Below, piece by piece: positions 9,241 through 20,052 of a DNA stretch of 64,000 bases. Positions within the stretch are counted from its first letter, which is position 1. Each line of letters begins with the position of its first letter. Made by a program: the position numbers and the translations under genes. The notes below the pieces were generated by a model, which worked only from the letters and a program-made list of their open reading frames with translations, had not been told where the DNA came from and did not search any database. Source of the DNA: Nematopogon swammerdamellus (lineage: Eukaryota > Arthropoda > Insecta > Lepidoptera > Adelidae); contig OX336355.1 in the NCBI GenBank assembly GCA_946902875.1, forward strand, positions 11,272,847 to 11,336,846. The letters run 5' to 3'.

Positions 9241-10606
9241 TTTATTTAACTTAGTTTTCAATTATCTTTATTATAGGCTGTATATTGCACTGGTAGTGGT
9301 AGTATAACACTTGGCATCGTCCAAAAGTGTTTTATTTATAACAAGAACTGTTCAGAACCAACCGGCAAGTGGTTCAGATAAATGAAAAATAAATGTTAAA
9401 ACAAATATTAAGTTTAATTTGTTTACCTCTACTGTTCAATTTATTTTTTTATTTTATCATTAATAAATTATATTAATTGCTAGTTCTAATAAAATAAAAA
9501 TTAAAGATCTCAATGGATACAATTAAAACAATAATTGTTATATCTCAACCGTGCCAACACGTGCGTCTTACATGCCACGTGCTGGGCAAAGTTGACCAGG
9601 TGGTCACCGGTGCCGCATGGCTTGCGATACGTCTGAAGGGTGCATTTCATTACAGAAAAAACCAAAGGTCAATCTTGAGCACATGCCCGTGAATGCAATA
9701 CCGTTGATAACCCGATGATCTAGCTAGGCCACTATTACGAACAAATGTGACGCAATTGTGATTTTTTATAATATTGTAATTATTATTTTTATAATATTAT
9801 AATATAATAATTGTAATTGTAACTGTATTTTCACATATTTCAACATTTAAAAATTAAATATATAATTGACTAAAATTAACGTCACAACAAACAAAAAATC
9901 CACTATGTGGGACTGACACTGCGCCTGTTCCCATTCCAGCTTTAAATGTAGTTTTTTTTCTTCAAAAATTAGGTAAGTACACAAAATAGACATGTGGAAA
10001 GTATTGTATTTTTATTTTTTATTTTATTGAAATCATATTATTTATTTTATGATTACGCGAGTATGTCTATCTATAAAATCTATACTTAGCGAAATCTCTT
10101 GCGGTCATATAATTATATCAATTTGGCTGGTACCTGGATTCTCCATATCTAACACACACACAATACTGTTCGTTTGCAGCTAATTATGGTAATTTGAGAG
10201 AGCCACCTACTGTGATTACCTACCAGTTGCCACACAACTAGAGTTGGGCGTTTGCATAGAATTGGATACGCGAAGCTGAAATTCCGTGAGACTTAACATG
10301 TAAAAGACAAAAAAAATTAAATGTTTGATACATTTTGTCACATATGCCGGCCACACACGTGCAGTACGTCCCAAGTAGCGAGATCCCAGTGAAACACATT
10401 TATGTAACGTCCACTTCGAAAATCAGTCCGTTTTGAATTGAGGAAATCACTCCGCAGGGCGACCCGGCCTACTGTCCACACATCTAGAGGAAATCTGTCA
10501 GGAAATCTGCACAGTCACCTGTGCTGCTCAAGTATAAAAACATTCACCTTCAGTACAGGAGAAATGTGCTTAAGACAAGACTGAAGTTAAAAAAAAGTCA
10601 ATGGGA
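9241..10606. other. AT-rich spacer, nothing recognised
   Basis: Long A/T-rich stretches (for example TAATATTATAATATAATAATTG near 9770-9805) and no exon, RNA fold or repeat tied to the rest of the window. Confidence 0.45.
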
Positions 10607-11322
10607 GATAATAAAATTATTGCTTGGGGTCATTGCGTCGGACAAAGGACGACGCTAGTGGTCCAGTTAGCAACCCTTAAAGGTTTAGAAATTTGTGAGT
10701 AGACAAAATACTTTCTCCATACAAAATCGACTTTCGGCATTTATGTTTTCTAGCGCCCTAAACCTTATTCGATGTTTACAATGTTTTTTTCTTGCCTTAA
10801 GGAGGTTTCTGTCTTTGTCGTTTTTGTTTAGATGAAATGTACAACACCGGAGCTAAAAATTTGTATTTCGAGCGAAAAAATTGAATTTTTAATTTTTTGA
10901 TGTCATGAAGTTCATTAAGCTTTATTGAGTCATCAAAAATGATAAGACAGGAACGTAGATTCGACTGTCCTTATTACAACAAATAAAGAAGTGTAAAAAA
11001 ATATTAGGTTTAGGGGGATAAAAAACAAAAACTCCGAAAAAGATTTTGTATGGAGAACGTTAACTTCCGTCTCGTCTTAATACTCGTACATATTTTAAGT
11101 TTAGATTTTGATCAAAAGGCTAATTTTCCCCATAGTTAATTAAGTGCAATTGACATGATAGCGTATTCAAAGTACGCTAAATCAAAATGCCCGTATCTCG
11201 GCAAGCGGTGGGAAGCTGCGGACTCAATGGGGGATAATTATTGCTTGGGGTCATTGCTTCGGACAAAGGACGACTCTAGTGGTCCAGTTAGCAACCCTTT
11301 GAGGTTTAGAAATTTGTGAACG
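10607..11322. repeat. Foldback element bracketed by 95-bp direct repeats
   Basis: Two direct copies of a block (10607-10698 and 11223-11320: TTATTGCTTGGGGTCATTGC, GGACAAAGGACGAC, TAGTGGTCCAGTTAGCAACC, AGGTTTAGAAATTTGTGA) flank an inverted-repeat element at about 10709-11078. That element has ends CTTTCTCCATACAAAATCGA and TCCGTCTCGTCTT and a centre TGTCATGAAGTTCATTAAGC, matching in inverse orientation the fuller foldback element at 37287-37616. No protein recognised. Confidence 0.6.
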
Positions 11323-11519
11323 AACTAAATATTTTTATTTTTGTAATAAAATAGAGTGAGCTGAAAAAAATACACTATACGTAATGTACTGTAGATACGA
11401 ATATATTTAATAAATAATGATGTTGAATATTATAATAATTTTACACACACGAACGTGAACGTGTTTACGTGCCGAGGGTCCCGTCACCGCTGTTTTGCTC
11501 TCGTGTAAATATATTCTAC
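11323..11519. other. Spacer
   Basis: AT-rich, nothing recognised. Confidence 0.35.
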
Positions 11520-11680
11520 GACGGCGTGGTCAGACTTTGGATAGGTAGCCGTCCGACCATCCCAGTGGTGTAGGTGGTATGGTATGACTTAACCGGTCTG
11601 GATTGGTACAACCGCACTGAACGAAACGCCTATAAAAATAGTTATTATCCCGGCACGACCAAAGGGAAGCGCTGATATTC
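11520..11680 (+). mobile_element. SINE family A, strongly degraded
   Basis: GGTCAGACTTTGGATAGGTA keeps the 5S-like block in altered form; GTAGGTGGTATGG..TGACTTAACC, GGATTGGTACAACCGCACTG, AACGAAACGCC and CCGGCACGACCAAAGGGAAG follow in family A order. The tail is lost. Confidence 0.6.
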
Positions 11681-13480
11681 GCTAACACTGACTGCCTAAC
11701 AATAATTTTGGCACACACTTGCATACATGATAAAATATAGCATCAACTCGAATTCGGTTTGTATTTTTGTTTGTGCAATTTATCAATTTATCACGTAAGA
11801 ATTACTAACCTAATTAGAATGGAGTTCTCAGAAAAATATAGGGCATAACTAAGCAATATATTTTCACGCCGTTATTCATATGATTTGAGCAGTGGAGGCG
11901 GAATTGAACACCATCTAAACCACAGTATTGGACCATAACAAGCTTTTTTAATTATGCCAAATCTCAAGTCCCTCACCTTGTACAGATTGGTTCTGGAAGC
12001 CTTCGAGCATAAGCGTGTGACAGACAGACCGGAGTGAGGCCGCAGGTCTTCCGTTTTTATTACAATTTTGGTCCTGACACAAAAAAAAAACACCAATTCC
12101 ACAGAACCATGAAAATCTAGCTATGTAATGGACACAACACAACTTGTACGAATACATTCTAAACTTCTCCTCTTTTAATAGGAATTTCCCCATCAAGTCG
12201 AGTGGACTTTTTTTGTCCAATTGTGCAATCGATCCCGCCAGCGTCCGTAGCAATTAAGTGGACCGTGGACGTCCAGCATATTTTAAAACATCGCTGTTGT
12301 TATGCAAATTAGCGAATTGACTTTTTCGGACGGTCCTTTTGTGCAGTGAGTGAGGGACTTAGGTTATAGTTGTATTGTATGTGTGAGACTTTTGAGACAA
12401 TATTTTATTATGTTTGGTAAAGCCAATCCCCATTATAATAATTTATAAATTTGTTTTAATTAACCCGACCTGGTTTAATTGTATAAAATTCTGTTGAAAT
12501 TAAGGCGAACTGACTTCTAACTGTAAAATTTCCGCTTACACCTTTAGAATTAAATCTAAATGTAATTTTGAATAAAAAAAAATAAATAGAATAAATCTGT
12601 CTAAAAATAGGGACGAATGCCTAGTAGGTGTGTAGATATTATATGAAATACAGGCATCAGAGCAGAGCTGTGCTAGAACAGTGGCGCGTAGAGATTCGTT
12701 TTCTCTTGCCTACTCCATCCATTGTGAGACAGGCTTGAATTCACTTCATGTATGTGTACATACATAAGTAAGTAGGTTAGGTATGCAATTTTAAATATTT
12801 TTCCCGTAAGTAGTGTCTGTCTATTATATTCTATTGGTGTTATTTGTTTTGATATTTATTTATTAGTATTTTCTTCATCAGGCAGGATTTGATTAAACTC
12901 TATTTTCTATCCAAATACAATTAGTTCTACCCCCGATCACGAAGCGACCATTCAATCAACATCGGTCATAAACGGACCGCCACGCGCACTCATAAACTCA
13001 GGGGAACGCAACAATCGGTAGCGCTGACATTTATGAGCGGCGATTATTGCGAGTGGGAGCGAGATTATGAACCAAAACGAAATGATCGGCGCGCCATCTA
13101 TTGATGCGTAGGGATAGTGGACAATTCGCGTTGCTGTTAGAGTTTAGCTGTGTAGGTAGGTTATAAGGGTTTTAACACAGGGGGCTAGGTTTATGTTTTT
13201 GTAAGTTAATCTAATATTAATTTGTTGGACGTATATTTGACCGATTGATTAAATAAAATAAATTTTTTTATATTACTTAATTAATATATTTTCGTACATC
13301 GATAAATTAAGATATTTTTTATTGTTTTATATCTGAATTAAAATCTAATACATAGGTAGTGAAATAAAAAAAAATAGACAATTAAAAAAAGAAACGATAG
13401 GTTATTGATGGAATAGGCGAAATGTTTTTTATATAAATAAACAGTAAATTAATATATATAAAAGATAGACTAGGAGATAA
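11681..13480. other. Spacer with a possible Helitron-like scrap
   Basis: CACGCCGTTATTCATATGAT at 11868-11887 matches the Helitron-like body at 6404-6424, suggesting a scrap of that family. A GC-richer patch at 12955-13110 (CGGCGCGCCATCTATTGATG) shows no frame or fold I can name. The remainder is AT-rich without recognisable content. Confidence 0.4.
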
Positions 13481-13505
13481 CTTTATGGAGGTCACAATAC
13501 GAATT

Positions 13506-13642
13506 TGCCATTCCAGAGTACAAATATTCACTCATTTTAGAAATATCTGTACTCTTGAGTCCTATTCCAGATATTCCTATGTACTCTATTCTAGAGTACA
13601 AATATTCACTCATTTTAGAAATATCTGTACTCTGGAATGGCA
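13506..13642. repeat. Composite palindrome with an internal direct repeat
   Basis: Outer arms are exact inverted copies of 16 bp: TGCCATTCCAGAGTAC (13506-13521) and GTACTCTGGAATGGCA (13627-13642). Inside, a 41-bp unit AGAGTACAAATATTCACTC...GTACTCT appears twice in direct order (about 13515-13555 and 13593-13633), and each unit is itself a near palindrome. The whole can fold as one large hairpin or two small ones. No coding potential beyond chance frames. Confidence 0.75.
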
Positions 13643-14200
13643 TAGGCTGAGAGTTACCATATTGAAATACGTCGAAATAACTATCACTGACATTAGGCTA
13701 CAATAGTAGTAGTAAAGATAATTTTTCTTTATGTTCGTTTACTTTTTTGTAAAAATTAATGTACTTTTTCATATATAGCCTTCCCGAACTAAGACGAGCT
13801 TCCATCCTTAAATATTAAAAATATGCAAAAGAAGGCTCAACATATTCCGCTCTCGTGCAAATATTGATACTAGCGTCGCCAAGAAAATGGCAAGGAAGAC
13901 AGTCATATTTATAATAATTGTTTGTCAAATATTTAATATTAAATTAAAATATATACAATTTTTAAATCAATAAAATTCTTTAATATACGAATATTATAAA
14001 ATTTCACTGTGAAGTCTCTAAATAACAATTTAAATATCCCGAACTCAAATTACTAAATGTACATATATTTGAATGAAAAAAAAAACACATGCATGTATGT
14101 ACACGCTTAGAGAGCACAGTGAGTGAGAGGGCAAGCACAGACAAGCGGCAGTAATAATGTCGTCATGTCCAGTCGTTTCCGAAATATTTTACGAATGCGC
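13643..14200. other. AT-rich spacer
   Basis: Nothing recognised. Confidence 0.35.
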
Positions 14201-14345
14201 GATGCACGGCTCGTAAAAGGTTTACGAGCCCGGCGTGCCGCGCGCTAGGTTCCCGCCATTTTTGCTGTCAAACTTTTTTTTTCAAAATAATTGTGTAGAC
14301 AACAGGCGCCGCGTTGCGCCGTGTCTGTCGACGCTTCAACATACG
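14201..14345. other. GC-rich patch with a 9-bp hairpin
   Basis: GCTCGTAAA-AGG-TTTACGAGC at 14208-14228 is a perfect stem of 9 bp with a 3-base loop, flanked by CGGCGTGCCGCGCGC and later GGCGCCGCGTTGCGCCG. A 131-codon plus-strand frame runs through it but shows no family features. Unassigned; could be regulatory or a worn transposon end. Confidence 0.3.
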
Positions 14346-15010
14346 TTTGCACTTACTAGGTTTTTAGGTGCCTTACCTCAAAGAGGTGAAAACCTCAATG
14401 GTGTGACTCATGTTTACGTCCGTCTGCCCGTCTGTTATAGGGTCATAACTTCTAAACGAATAAGATATAATAGAATATCGTTTATTTCCTCAAAAAGGTA
14501 TAAAACATGTAACAACATAGAAGAAGAAGAAAAAGGCAGCCAGGTCAGCGAATGTGCTACACAACACAGCTCCCTCGCGATTAGAGCGCTGCACCGCTGC
14601 TTTTCCGCTGGTCTCACTCAACACACGTAAGCATATAATAAAGAAAATTTAAGTAAGTTTAAAATTTACCCGTTTGATGTTAGGACCGAATGCGTCAACA
14701 CAAACTTAAATATCCCTAAAGACGAACGCAGCTCGGCCTTTGGCCTCGCTCTCAGTGACTTTCTTTCTTGGAGAAAGAATTACATTCTTCTAATTACGTT
14801 CTATTCGTAATATTTCTCACTCAGAGATAACGACCATTTAGCTACAGTCGAGTAATTTTTGTCTTGCTGCAAGTCGCGGTGTCACTTATCGAGTTACGGA
14901 TTGAATGCGGATTGTTGTCGTTATTGATTTGTCTTTAGAGATATTTAAGCCTATGTTGGTGCAATCGCCCCTAATATCTTTCAGGTAAATTTGACACTTA
15001 CTTACATTTT
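14346..15010. other. Spacer with Helitron-like scraps
   Basis: GTTTACGTCCGTCTGCCCGT and GGGTCATAACTTCTAAACGA (14413-14460) resemble Helitron-like bodies; GACGAACGCAGCTCGGCC (14722-14739) recurs near 57600, also beside a Helitron-like end. No exon recognised. Confidence 0.35.
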
Positions 15011-15305
15011 CCTTTTTTTTATGGAAACCGACACTGTTGGCTACATCACCTACAACATCCGTGATGTCAGCCCATAAAACCGGGTAAACTAGGTGCCATG
15101 TCAGTGGTTCCCTTCATTTCATTCGGCTACACTGAACTGGACGGAAAACACAAACTATTTACATAGCCGTTTCGACCGACGCGACGTTTCGCTCAGTGCG
15201 GTGGTACCAACCCGGCCGGGATAAACCCTACCACCTAGTAAGTTAAGAAGGGAAGGGCTACAGTTTAACGTGGAATCCGAACCACGGTCAGCCTCCAACG
15301 GCCAC
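15011..15305 (-). mobile_element. SINE family A, truncated in the head
   Basis: Minus-strand copy: poly(T) then ATGGAAACCGACACTGTTGG, GCTACATCACCTACAACATCC, GTGATGTCAGCCCATAA, the core AGTGCGGTGGTACCAACCC and TTTAACGTGGAATCCGAACC (B-box region), stopping at CAGCCTCCAACGG before the 5S-like block. Confidence 0.8.
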
Positions 15306-16048
15306 CAAGACTCCTTGTAATAGAAACCTACATAGAATCATAGGAGATAATAATAATAGAGTCCTACTGGAATTGGTACCTACTGGTAGAATTAACTGCT
15401 ACATCCATAAGGGTAAAGTATTAAAGAGGGTTAATGAGTCAGAGTTGGTACCACAGCGTCGGTTGTAAGCCGCTTTGCATAATTTAAACTTTATTAATTA
15501 CTTTTGCCCAATTAAAACGTATTTTGACTCTGGCAGTATTTCAATAATTACTTGATTCTTAAAGGATTAAGTCTGATTAAGGAGATATTGATTTTATTTA
15601 ACGAATGGGTAGATGCCTTTTATTATAATTTGTAGTTCTTGTTAAAAATAGTTTTTTTATTGGTACTTTTATATCATTTTTTTATTTGTACTTTTATATC
15701 AGGTTCAGTATTATATATAGTTGAATCTAGATTAAATTAACTTCTTTAAAATTTTGTAATTTCTTAACATTTTATTTGAATACAATTAATTATTTTATTA
15801 GTTTGCAGTTTAATTGCTTTACAGTTTAATATATTGCCAAAAACTATTCTTGTTCGCCTCCATATACTTCTTCCATTCCATATCATAAAGGTTAGTAAGA
15901 ATAGAATTACTCACGACATTAAGCTCGCCTATTGTGCCTAATTTATATTGGTGTTCAGTAAAGAATATATACATACGCGCCCGGGAAGGTTTCTGACAAA
16001 TGACATTTCTCCTGGTGGTTTTATGTTTCAACATCACGATATACTTCA
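15306..16048. other. AT-rich spacer
   Basis: Nothing recognised. Confidence 0.35.
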
Positions 16049-16076
16049 TGCGAGCGGAGCCTCGGGCACAGCTACT
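16049..16076 (+). mobile_element. Helitron-like 3' end
   Basis: TGCGAGCGGAGCCTCGGGCA then CAGCTACT: the terminal hairpin region and near-canonical end of the common Helitron-like family. Upstream body too worn to delimit. Confidence 0.5.
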
Positions 16077-16327
16077 AATACCTATGTGGAGCAGAACCAA
16101 GACAATTTACTTTGTACTAAATCACAGCAACACTCCAAGGGCTCTCCATCAGACGTGCGTTGTATCGAACTAGGGTTTGCATTTACATATCGATTTAAGT
16201 GACACTCTGATGAATGTGTTAACATGAAGGATGTGTAGAAACAGTTTGATTTAATTAGATTAGGATTATAAGTTTGGATGTAGGAGTTAATCTCCAATTT
16301 AAAAAAAAATTTGATCAATATTTAGAA

Positions 16328-16530
16328 TCTTAAGTTTATCTCGCGAAAAATTATAAACTCTTTTTCTGTATCAGTGAGTTAATCCTAAGATTAGTGGAAC
16401 CATAGACCATCAGACGATGTTCCTCCCTAGTTGAATCAGAGGATTATCCACTCATTCCGCTAGTCTCAAGATTATCTCGCAGATAAGTTTAATATCTTCT
16501 GTATCCATCAGATAATCCTAAGATTAGTGG
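16328..16530. repeat. Local direct repeat with GATAATCCTAAGATTAGTGGA units
   Basis: AATCCTAAGATTAGTGGAA occurs at about 16381-16399 and 16508-16526, each preceded by a related block (TTTATCTCGC..., TCTGTATC). An inverted relative (GAGGATTATCCACTCATTCC, CTAGTCTCAAGATTATCTCG) lies between them at 16439-16482. A small rearranged repeat cluster of unknown class. Confidence 0.5.
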
Positions 16531-16619
16531 AATCAGATAATCAGTTAAATATATATAGTTCGAACCGCTTTCATTTCATAATGCTCATTCCCGGAATTGG
16601 GCCTGTAAACTGACAACAT

Positions 16620-16790
16620 CAACAAACATTCTTTCAAAACGATTGTTTATTGTTTATTGTTTGTTTATTGTTTATTTAGCATCTATTGGCAGTACACTGC
16701 GCTCAGATTTGTCATATTTACATTGTAACATTCCGTCAGTTCGATTATCACAGCGAAGAAGAACTGACAAGAAACTTCACTGGAAATTTT
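16620..16790. repeat. Interspersed repeat sharing a word with 60520-60575
   Basis: Begins with TTGTTTATTGTTTGTTTATTG; later GCGAAGAAGAACTGACAAG and AAACTTCACTGGAAATTTTT match AAAGAAGAGCCGGCAAG and AAACTTCGCAGGGGATTTTT at 60537-60576. I read both as minus-strand LINE 3' ends, but the clade is unknown. Confidence 0.4.
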
Positions 16791-16842
16791 TTCAATGATT
16801 TAATGTTGAGCTAAAAATGTGCAATATGTTTTAAATAAGTAA

Positions 16843-16897
16843 GTAGTGTACCTACCAAAGATTTTAGAAGGAGATAATCTTTGGTACCTACTTAATT
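16843..16897. repeat. Hairpin AGTGTACCTACCAAAGATT
   Basis: Inverted pair GTACCTACCAAAGATT and AATCTTTGGTACCTAC separated by TTAGAAGGAGAT. Short stem-loop; no further evidence of function. Confidence 0.5.
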
Positions 16898-17039
16898 TAA
16901 ACATATTAATTATAGATTGAACATTTTTGTTAATTTACCATCTTCGAGATTCGCCGATGTAAAGGTATCAATGATACAAATAAATCTGTAAGGTACATAG
17001 GTACGTTTATCGGAACGCCACCTTCCGCGTATTTCCATT

Positions 17040-17880
17040 TTCAACGTCTCTTCCACCACAAAAGGGCACGCAATTTCATGTCAAGGGTGCTCAGTTCGTT
17101 CAAGAGATTGGTGCTGACGCGCGAACGCCCCGGAACACTTGGCCACCAGAACACTTGTCACGGAATCTGTGATTTTCGCACCACTTCACAGCGTGATATG
17201 GGTTCGATACAGAGAACTAAATATCTAGAAGTGTCGAAGAAAAAGTGCACAAAGACGAAGTTTTCAATAATATTTGTAGTATGCATATTGTTCTAACTCT
17301 ACCTACATTGTAGTCTGTGTCATGCTACTAACTCTATTGAGTTAGTATATACTACATACCAAAATGTTGGCAAAGCCTCCTTACACCTGATACACTTATT
17401 TCCTTAGTCTTTTATACTCAGAATTTTCAGTAGAGTTGTTTAAATAAGATAAGAACATGTAAAAAAAACCGCGAAAAACATGTAAGTGAAGCGAACATAA
17501 AAGCAAATTGTAACAAGCTCGAGAGTATTAACTACTGGTAGTTTAACTGTTAAACTATCTATCTAACTATCTAACTAAGTCATGCAATATATAATATAAA
17601 ATAATAAAAGTTTTGAATTTGAATTTTAATGTAGGCATTTTCCGTCGGCCGCTAATTGAGTGCATGTCAACCGAATGTTGGTAACGAGGTAAAAATCTGT
17701 GCAATGTGATTTCTTGGTACGTACGGTACGTACTTGGTACGTTACAGATTCGGTAGTGAATTTCGCGCCATTACACCACATGATATGGGTCCGATGTTCT
17801 TTGTCTGTTGAGTTAATGTATGCAAGAGTTGATATGTTTGGCGTATGGAGGATGGCTCTGTTAAAGGACTTGAAATGTTA
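17040..17880. repeat. Two diverged copies of an unnamed repeat
   Basis: CACCACTTCACAGCGTGATATGG and GGTTCGATACAGAGAACTAA (17179-17221) parallel GCCATTACACCACATGATATGG and GGTCCGATGTTCTTTGTC (17766-17806). Upstream words also agree (GGAATCTGTGATTTTCGC / CAGATTCGGTAGTGAATTTCGC). A GGTACGTAC tandem lies at 17716-17741. Frames of 60-72 codons here show no protein family. Confidence 0.4.
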
Positions 17881-18812
17881 GAGCCTCGAGCGTATTCTGA
17901 AATGTTGAAAATATGTAGTTACATAATAGGTACATCAGACCCTTTAAAAAGCTATCGAGGACTAAATACGACCAGTATGTGGTCGCAATAGGGGGTTCCG
18001 TGCAATACAAGTAAAAATAAAATTATACGACGAAATGTTTTTACTAGTAAATTGATCTTTTTCTACAGAGTGATTAAATAATGATTTCAACAGGAACAAT
18101 TTACCGCCACAAAAATGCATGAAGATCATGATTGATTTTTATTTAAAAAAAATTCAATTTCGCGCCTTTGAGCTCCAGCATCACCCCATAAAACTTGGTA
18201 GTCTTTGCTGAAATAACCATTACTTACCTGTATATGTATATGCTAACCATTTACATTGGTTAACATATACAGGTACATAATAGATAATTACATAAGAGAT
18301 GCAGGCTAACCCTTGAGACTGTTTTCAGGATGTTGAGTTACTTTATTCAGATGGCCTAAACAATGGGAAAAGTATAAAAAAATTATACCTTAATTGCGTT
18401 TGACATCAACTTTTACTTAAAAATTCTAGTGGACAGGCTTGCCGACTAATACGTAGATTATTTATAACAGTTATAACAAAATTAAGATAATTTTAAACAT
18501 ACCATTAATTTTTTCAATGCCATTATTAGACAACAATTGCGTTTTCAACGAAGAATTTTAAAATCTTAAAGTATGACCAACCGGCGCACGGGTTGCGATA
18601 CACAACGCTTGTCACTTGTCACTCACAGTGACATCATTCGGAAACAGTCACTTTTGTCACCGGCTCCGTGACCAATCGTGACGTTATTTTAAAATGGCCA
18701 AATTAAAGTAACCCTTGCAGTTTAAAAAGAGTTGTGCAGAGAACCGTGAGAAAAGTACATCTGGGAACCAAATTAAAAAAAATAATCAAATTTAAGAAGT
18801 ATGTTTTAGTAC
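17881..18812. other. Spacer with a 47-bp palindrome
   Basis: ACCTGTATATGTATATGCTAACC / GGTTAACATATACAGGT at 18228-18274 is an imperfect inverted pair around TTTACATT. Nothing else recognised. Confidence 0.45.
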
Positions 18813-19370
18813 GGGTCGATTTTTCAATCGTCTGTTATCGATAGTTATTCGGTTATCTCCTGTCAACTGTCTCTGTCTGTCAACTATCTACTGTCTCTTT
18901 CAGCCTTGGATTCTATTCAGCGACGAGCCATTCGCCTCATTGGTGACTCCGTACTCACAAAGGACCTTCAACCTCTAAAGCACAGACGTATCGTTGGGTC
19001 ATTGAGCCTGTTTTATCGGTACTACTATGGCCGCTGCTCTGACGAACTTGCTTCCCTTATCCCTCCTCCTCCTGTTCGCCTTCGCCAAACCCGCCATACT
19101 CTCGCGGAACACCCGTTTGTAGTCGACAGAAGAGTTCTTCGAACTGCACGATTCTCTAAATCGTTCTTGTGCCGCACTGCAAAGGTGTGGAACGGGCTCC
19201 CAGGAAATATCTTCCCCCACTCCTACAATCCACGGATCTTCAAATCGCGGGTTAATAGCCTTTCCCCAGCAACATTAGTCCACCTCCAAGCCGGACTGGC
19301 ACCTCCTCGGGGGTGAAATTGGCTGCGCCTGAGGTTGCGACCTCGGACAGAGCCACCCAGTTCGGTAGCA

Positions 19371-19410
<40 letters not shown>

Positions 19411-19481
19411 ATATGAGAAATGTCACTTAAACGGACCCTTAAAGGTTAACCCAGGCTTAAATGGCAATTGGAAAATGGGCC
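18813..19481. mobile_element. MITE split by a LINE insertion
   Basis: GGGTCGATTTTTCAATCGTC at 18813 and its inverted relative GGCAATTGGAAAATGGGCC at 19462-19480 are candidate terminal inverted repeats. TTATCTCCTGTCAACTGTCT (about 18853) and ATATGAGAAATGTCACTTAA (19411) match adjacent words in the MITE at 50788 (CTCCTGTCAACTGTATGAGAAATG), so the two halves were once continuous and the LINE at 18903-19408 landed inside. PIF/Harbinger-like by terminal sequence; inference. Confidence 0.5.
18903..19408 (+). pseudogene. 5'-truncated LINE: reverse-transcriptase C-terminus and 3' UTR
   Basis: An open frame of 136 codons (18906-19316, opening at L rather than Met because the element is truncated) contains LDSIQRRAIRLIGDS, VGSLSLFYRYYYGRCSDELA, HPFVVDRRVLRTARFSKSF, LCRTAKVWNGLPGNIFP and FKSRVN, then a TGA. 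This is the C-terminal, post-polymerase region of a CR1/Jockey-superfamily non-LTR retrotransposon protein (established family pattern, named from memory). A short GC-rich 3' UTR follows and then 36 A residues (19373-19408). The frame has no stops, so insertion is fairly young. Unlike the other four copies of this protein type here, its 3' UTR lacks TTTCGCGAGGAGAGGTG, so it is a different subfamily. It cannot move alone. Confidence 0.8.
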
Positions 19482-19851
19482 TTAAGTAGATTACCTATAT
19501 ATTTTAAACCTCGTAAATAATTAGGTTTTTTGTATGAGTTTTTTTATTGAAACGAAAAGCTTATCTAGTTCTAGGCACTCTTGCTATTTTCTATGTGATG
19601 AATTGCAAGGCACGATTTTCATTATCGAATTATTTTATGTACTGTTGTAGATAGGTGCCAGTATTGTATTAAACAAATACATTAAATTGTATGTATGCAT
19701 TTAATAGTATTACACATTAGTGAGAATATATAATAAGTTTTAACCGAATATACTTGCACAAGTATTGTCTTTATCCTCAAATATTTATTTTAATGTTTAC
19801 CAACATTAATTTATATAAGAAATAATATATATCAATACATTAAATATGCAT
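19482..19851. other. AT-rich spacer
   Basis: Nothing recognised. Confidence 0.35.
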
Positions 19852-20052
19852 CAGGCTAGCTACCTCTGACCTTGGCACGGTCCTTCCACCTAGTCATGCA
19901 GCAGGTGGATCTTCGTGCCTTACTTGCTGTTTGATAGTTATCTTGTCCTAATACATTGCTAAACGTAGTGGTCGGTCAAGAGTACTTGCAGCACAACACT
20001 GATTACTCTGCTTACCCGATTCTCAGGATACAGCCTGTGGTATGTATGTATG
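19852..20052 (+). mobile_element. Family B retroposon, 5'-truncated
   Basis: Begins within the body at CAGGCTAGCTACCTCTGACC and runs to GGTATGTATGTATGA. It has lost the left arm of the conserved stem (GGTCGGTCAAGAGTACTTGC instead of GGTGTTGTGCTG...), leaving only CAGCACAACACTG. Confidence 0.8.

Noticed and set aside
9241..10606. Origin-like or matrix-attachment AT-rich region
   Set aside because: AT richness alone is common throughout the window and gives no specific support.
14235..14630. 131-codon plus-strand protein
   Set aside because: Low-complexity, GC-island driven, no recognisable domain, and followed by Helitron-like scraps.
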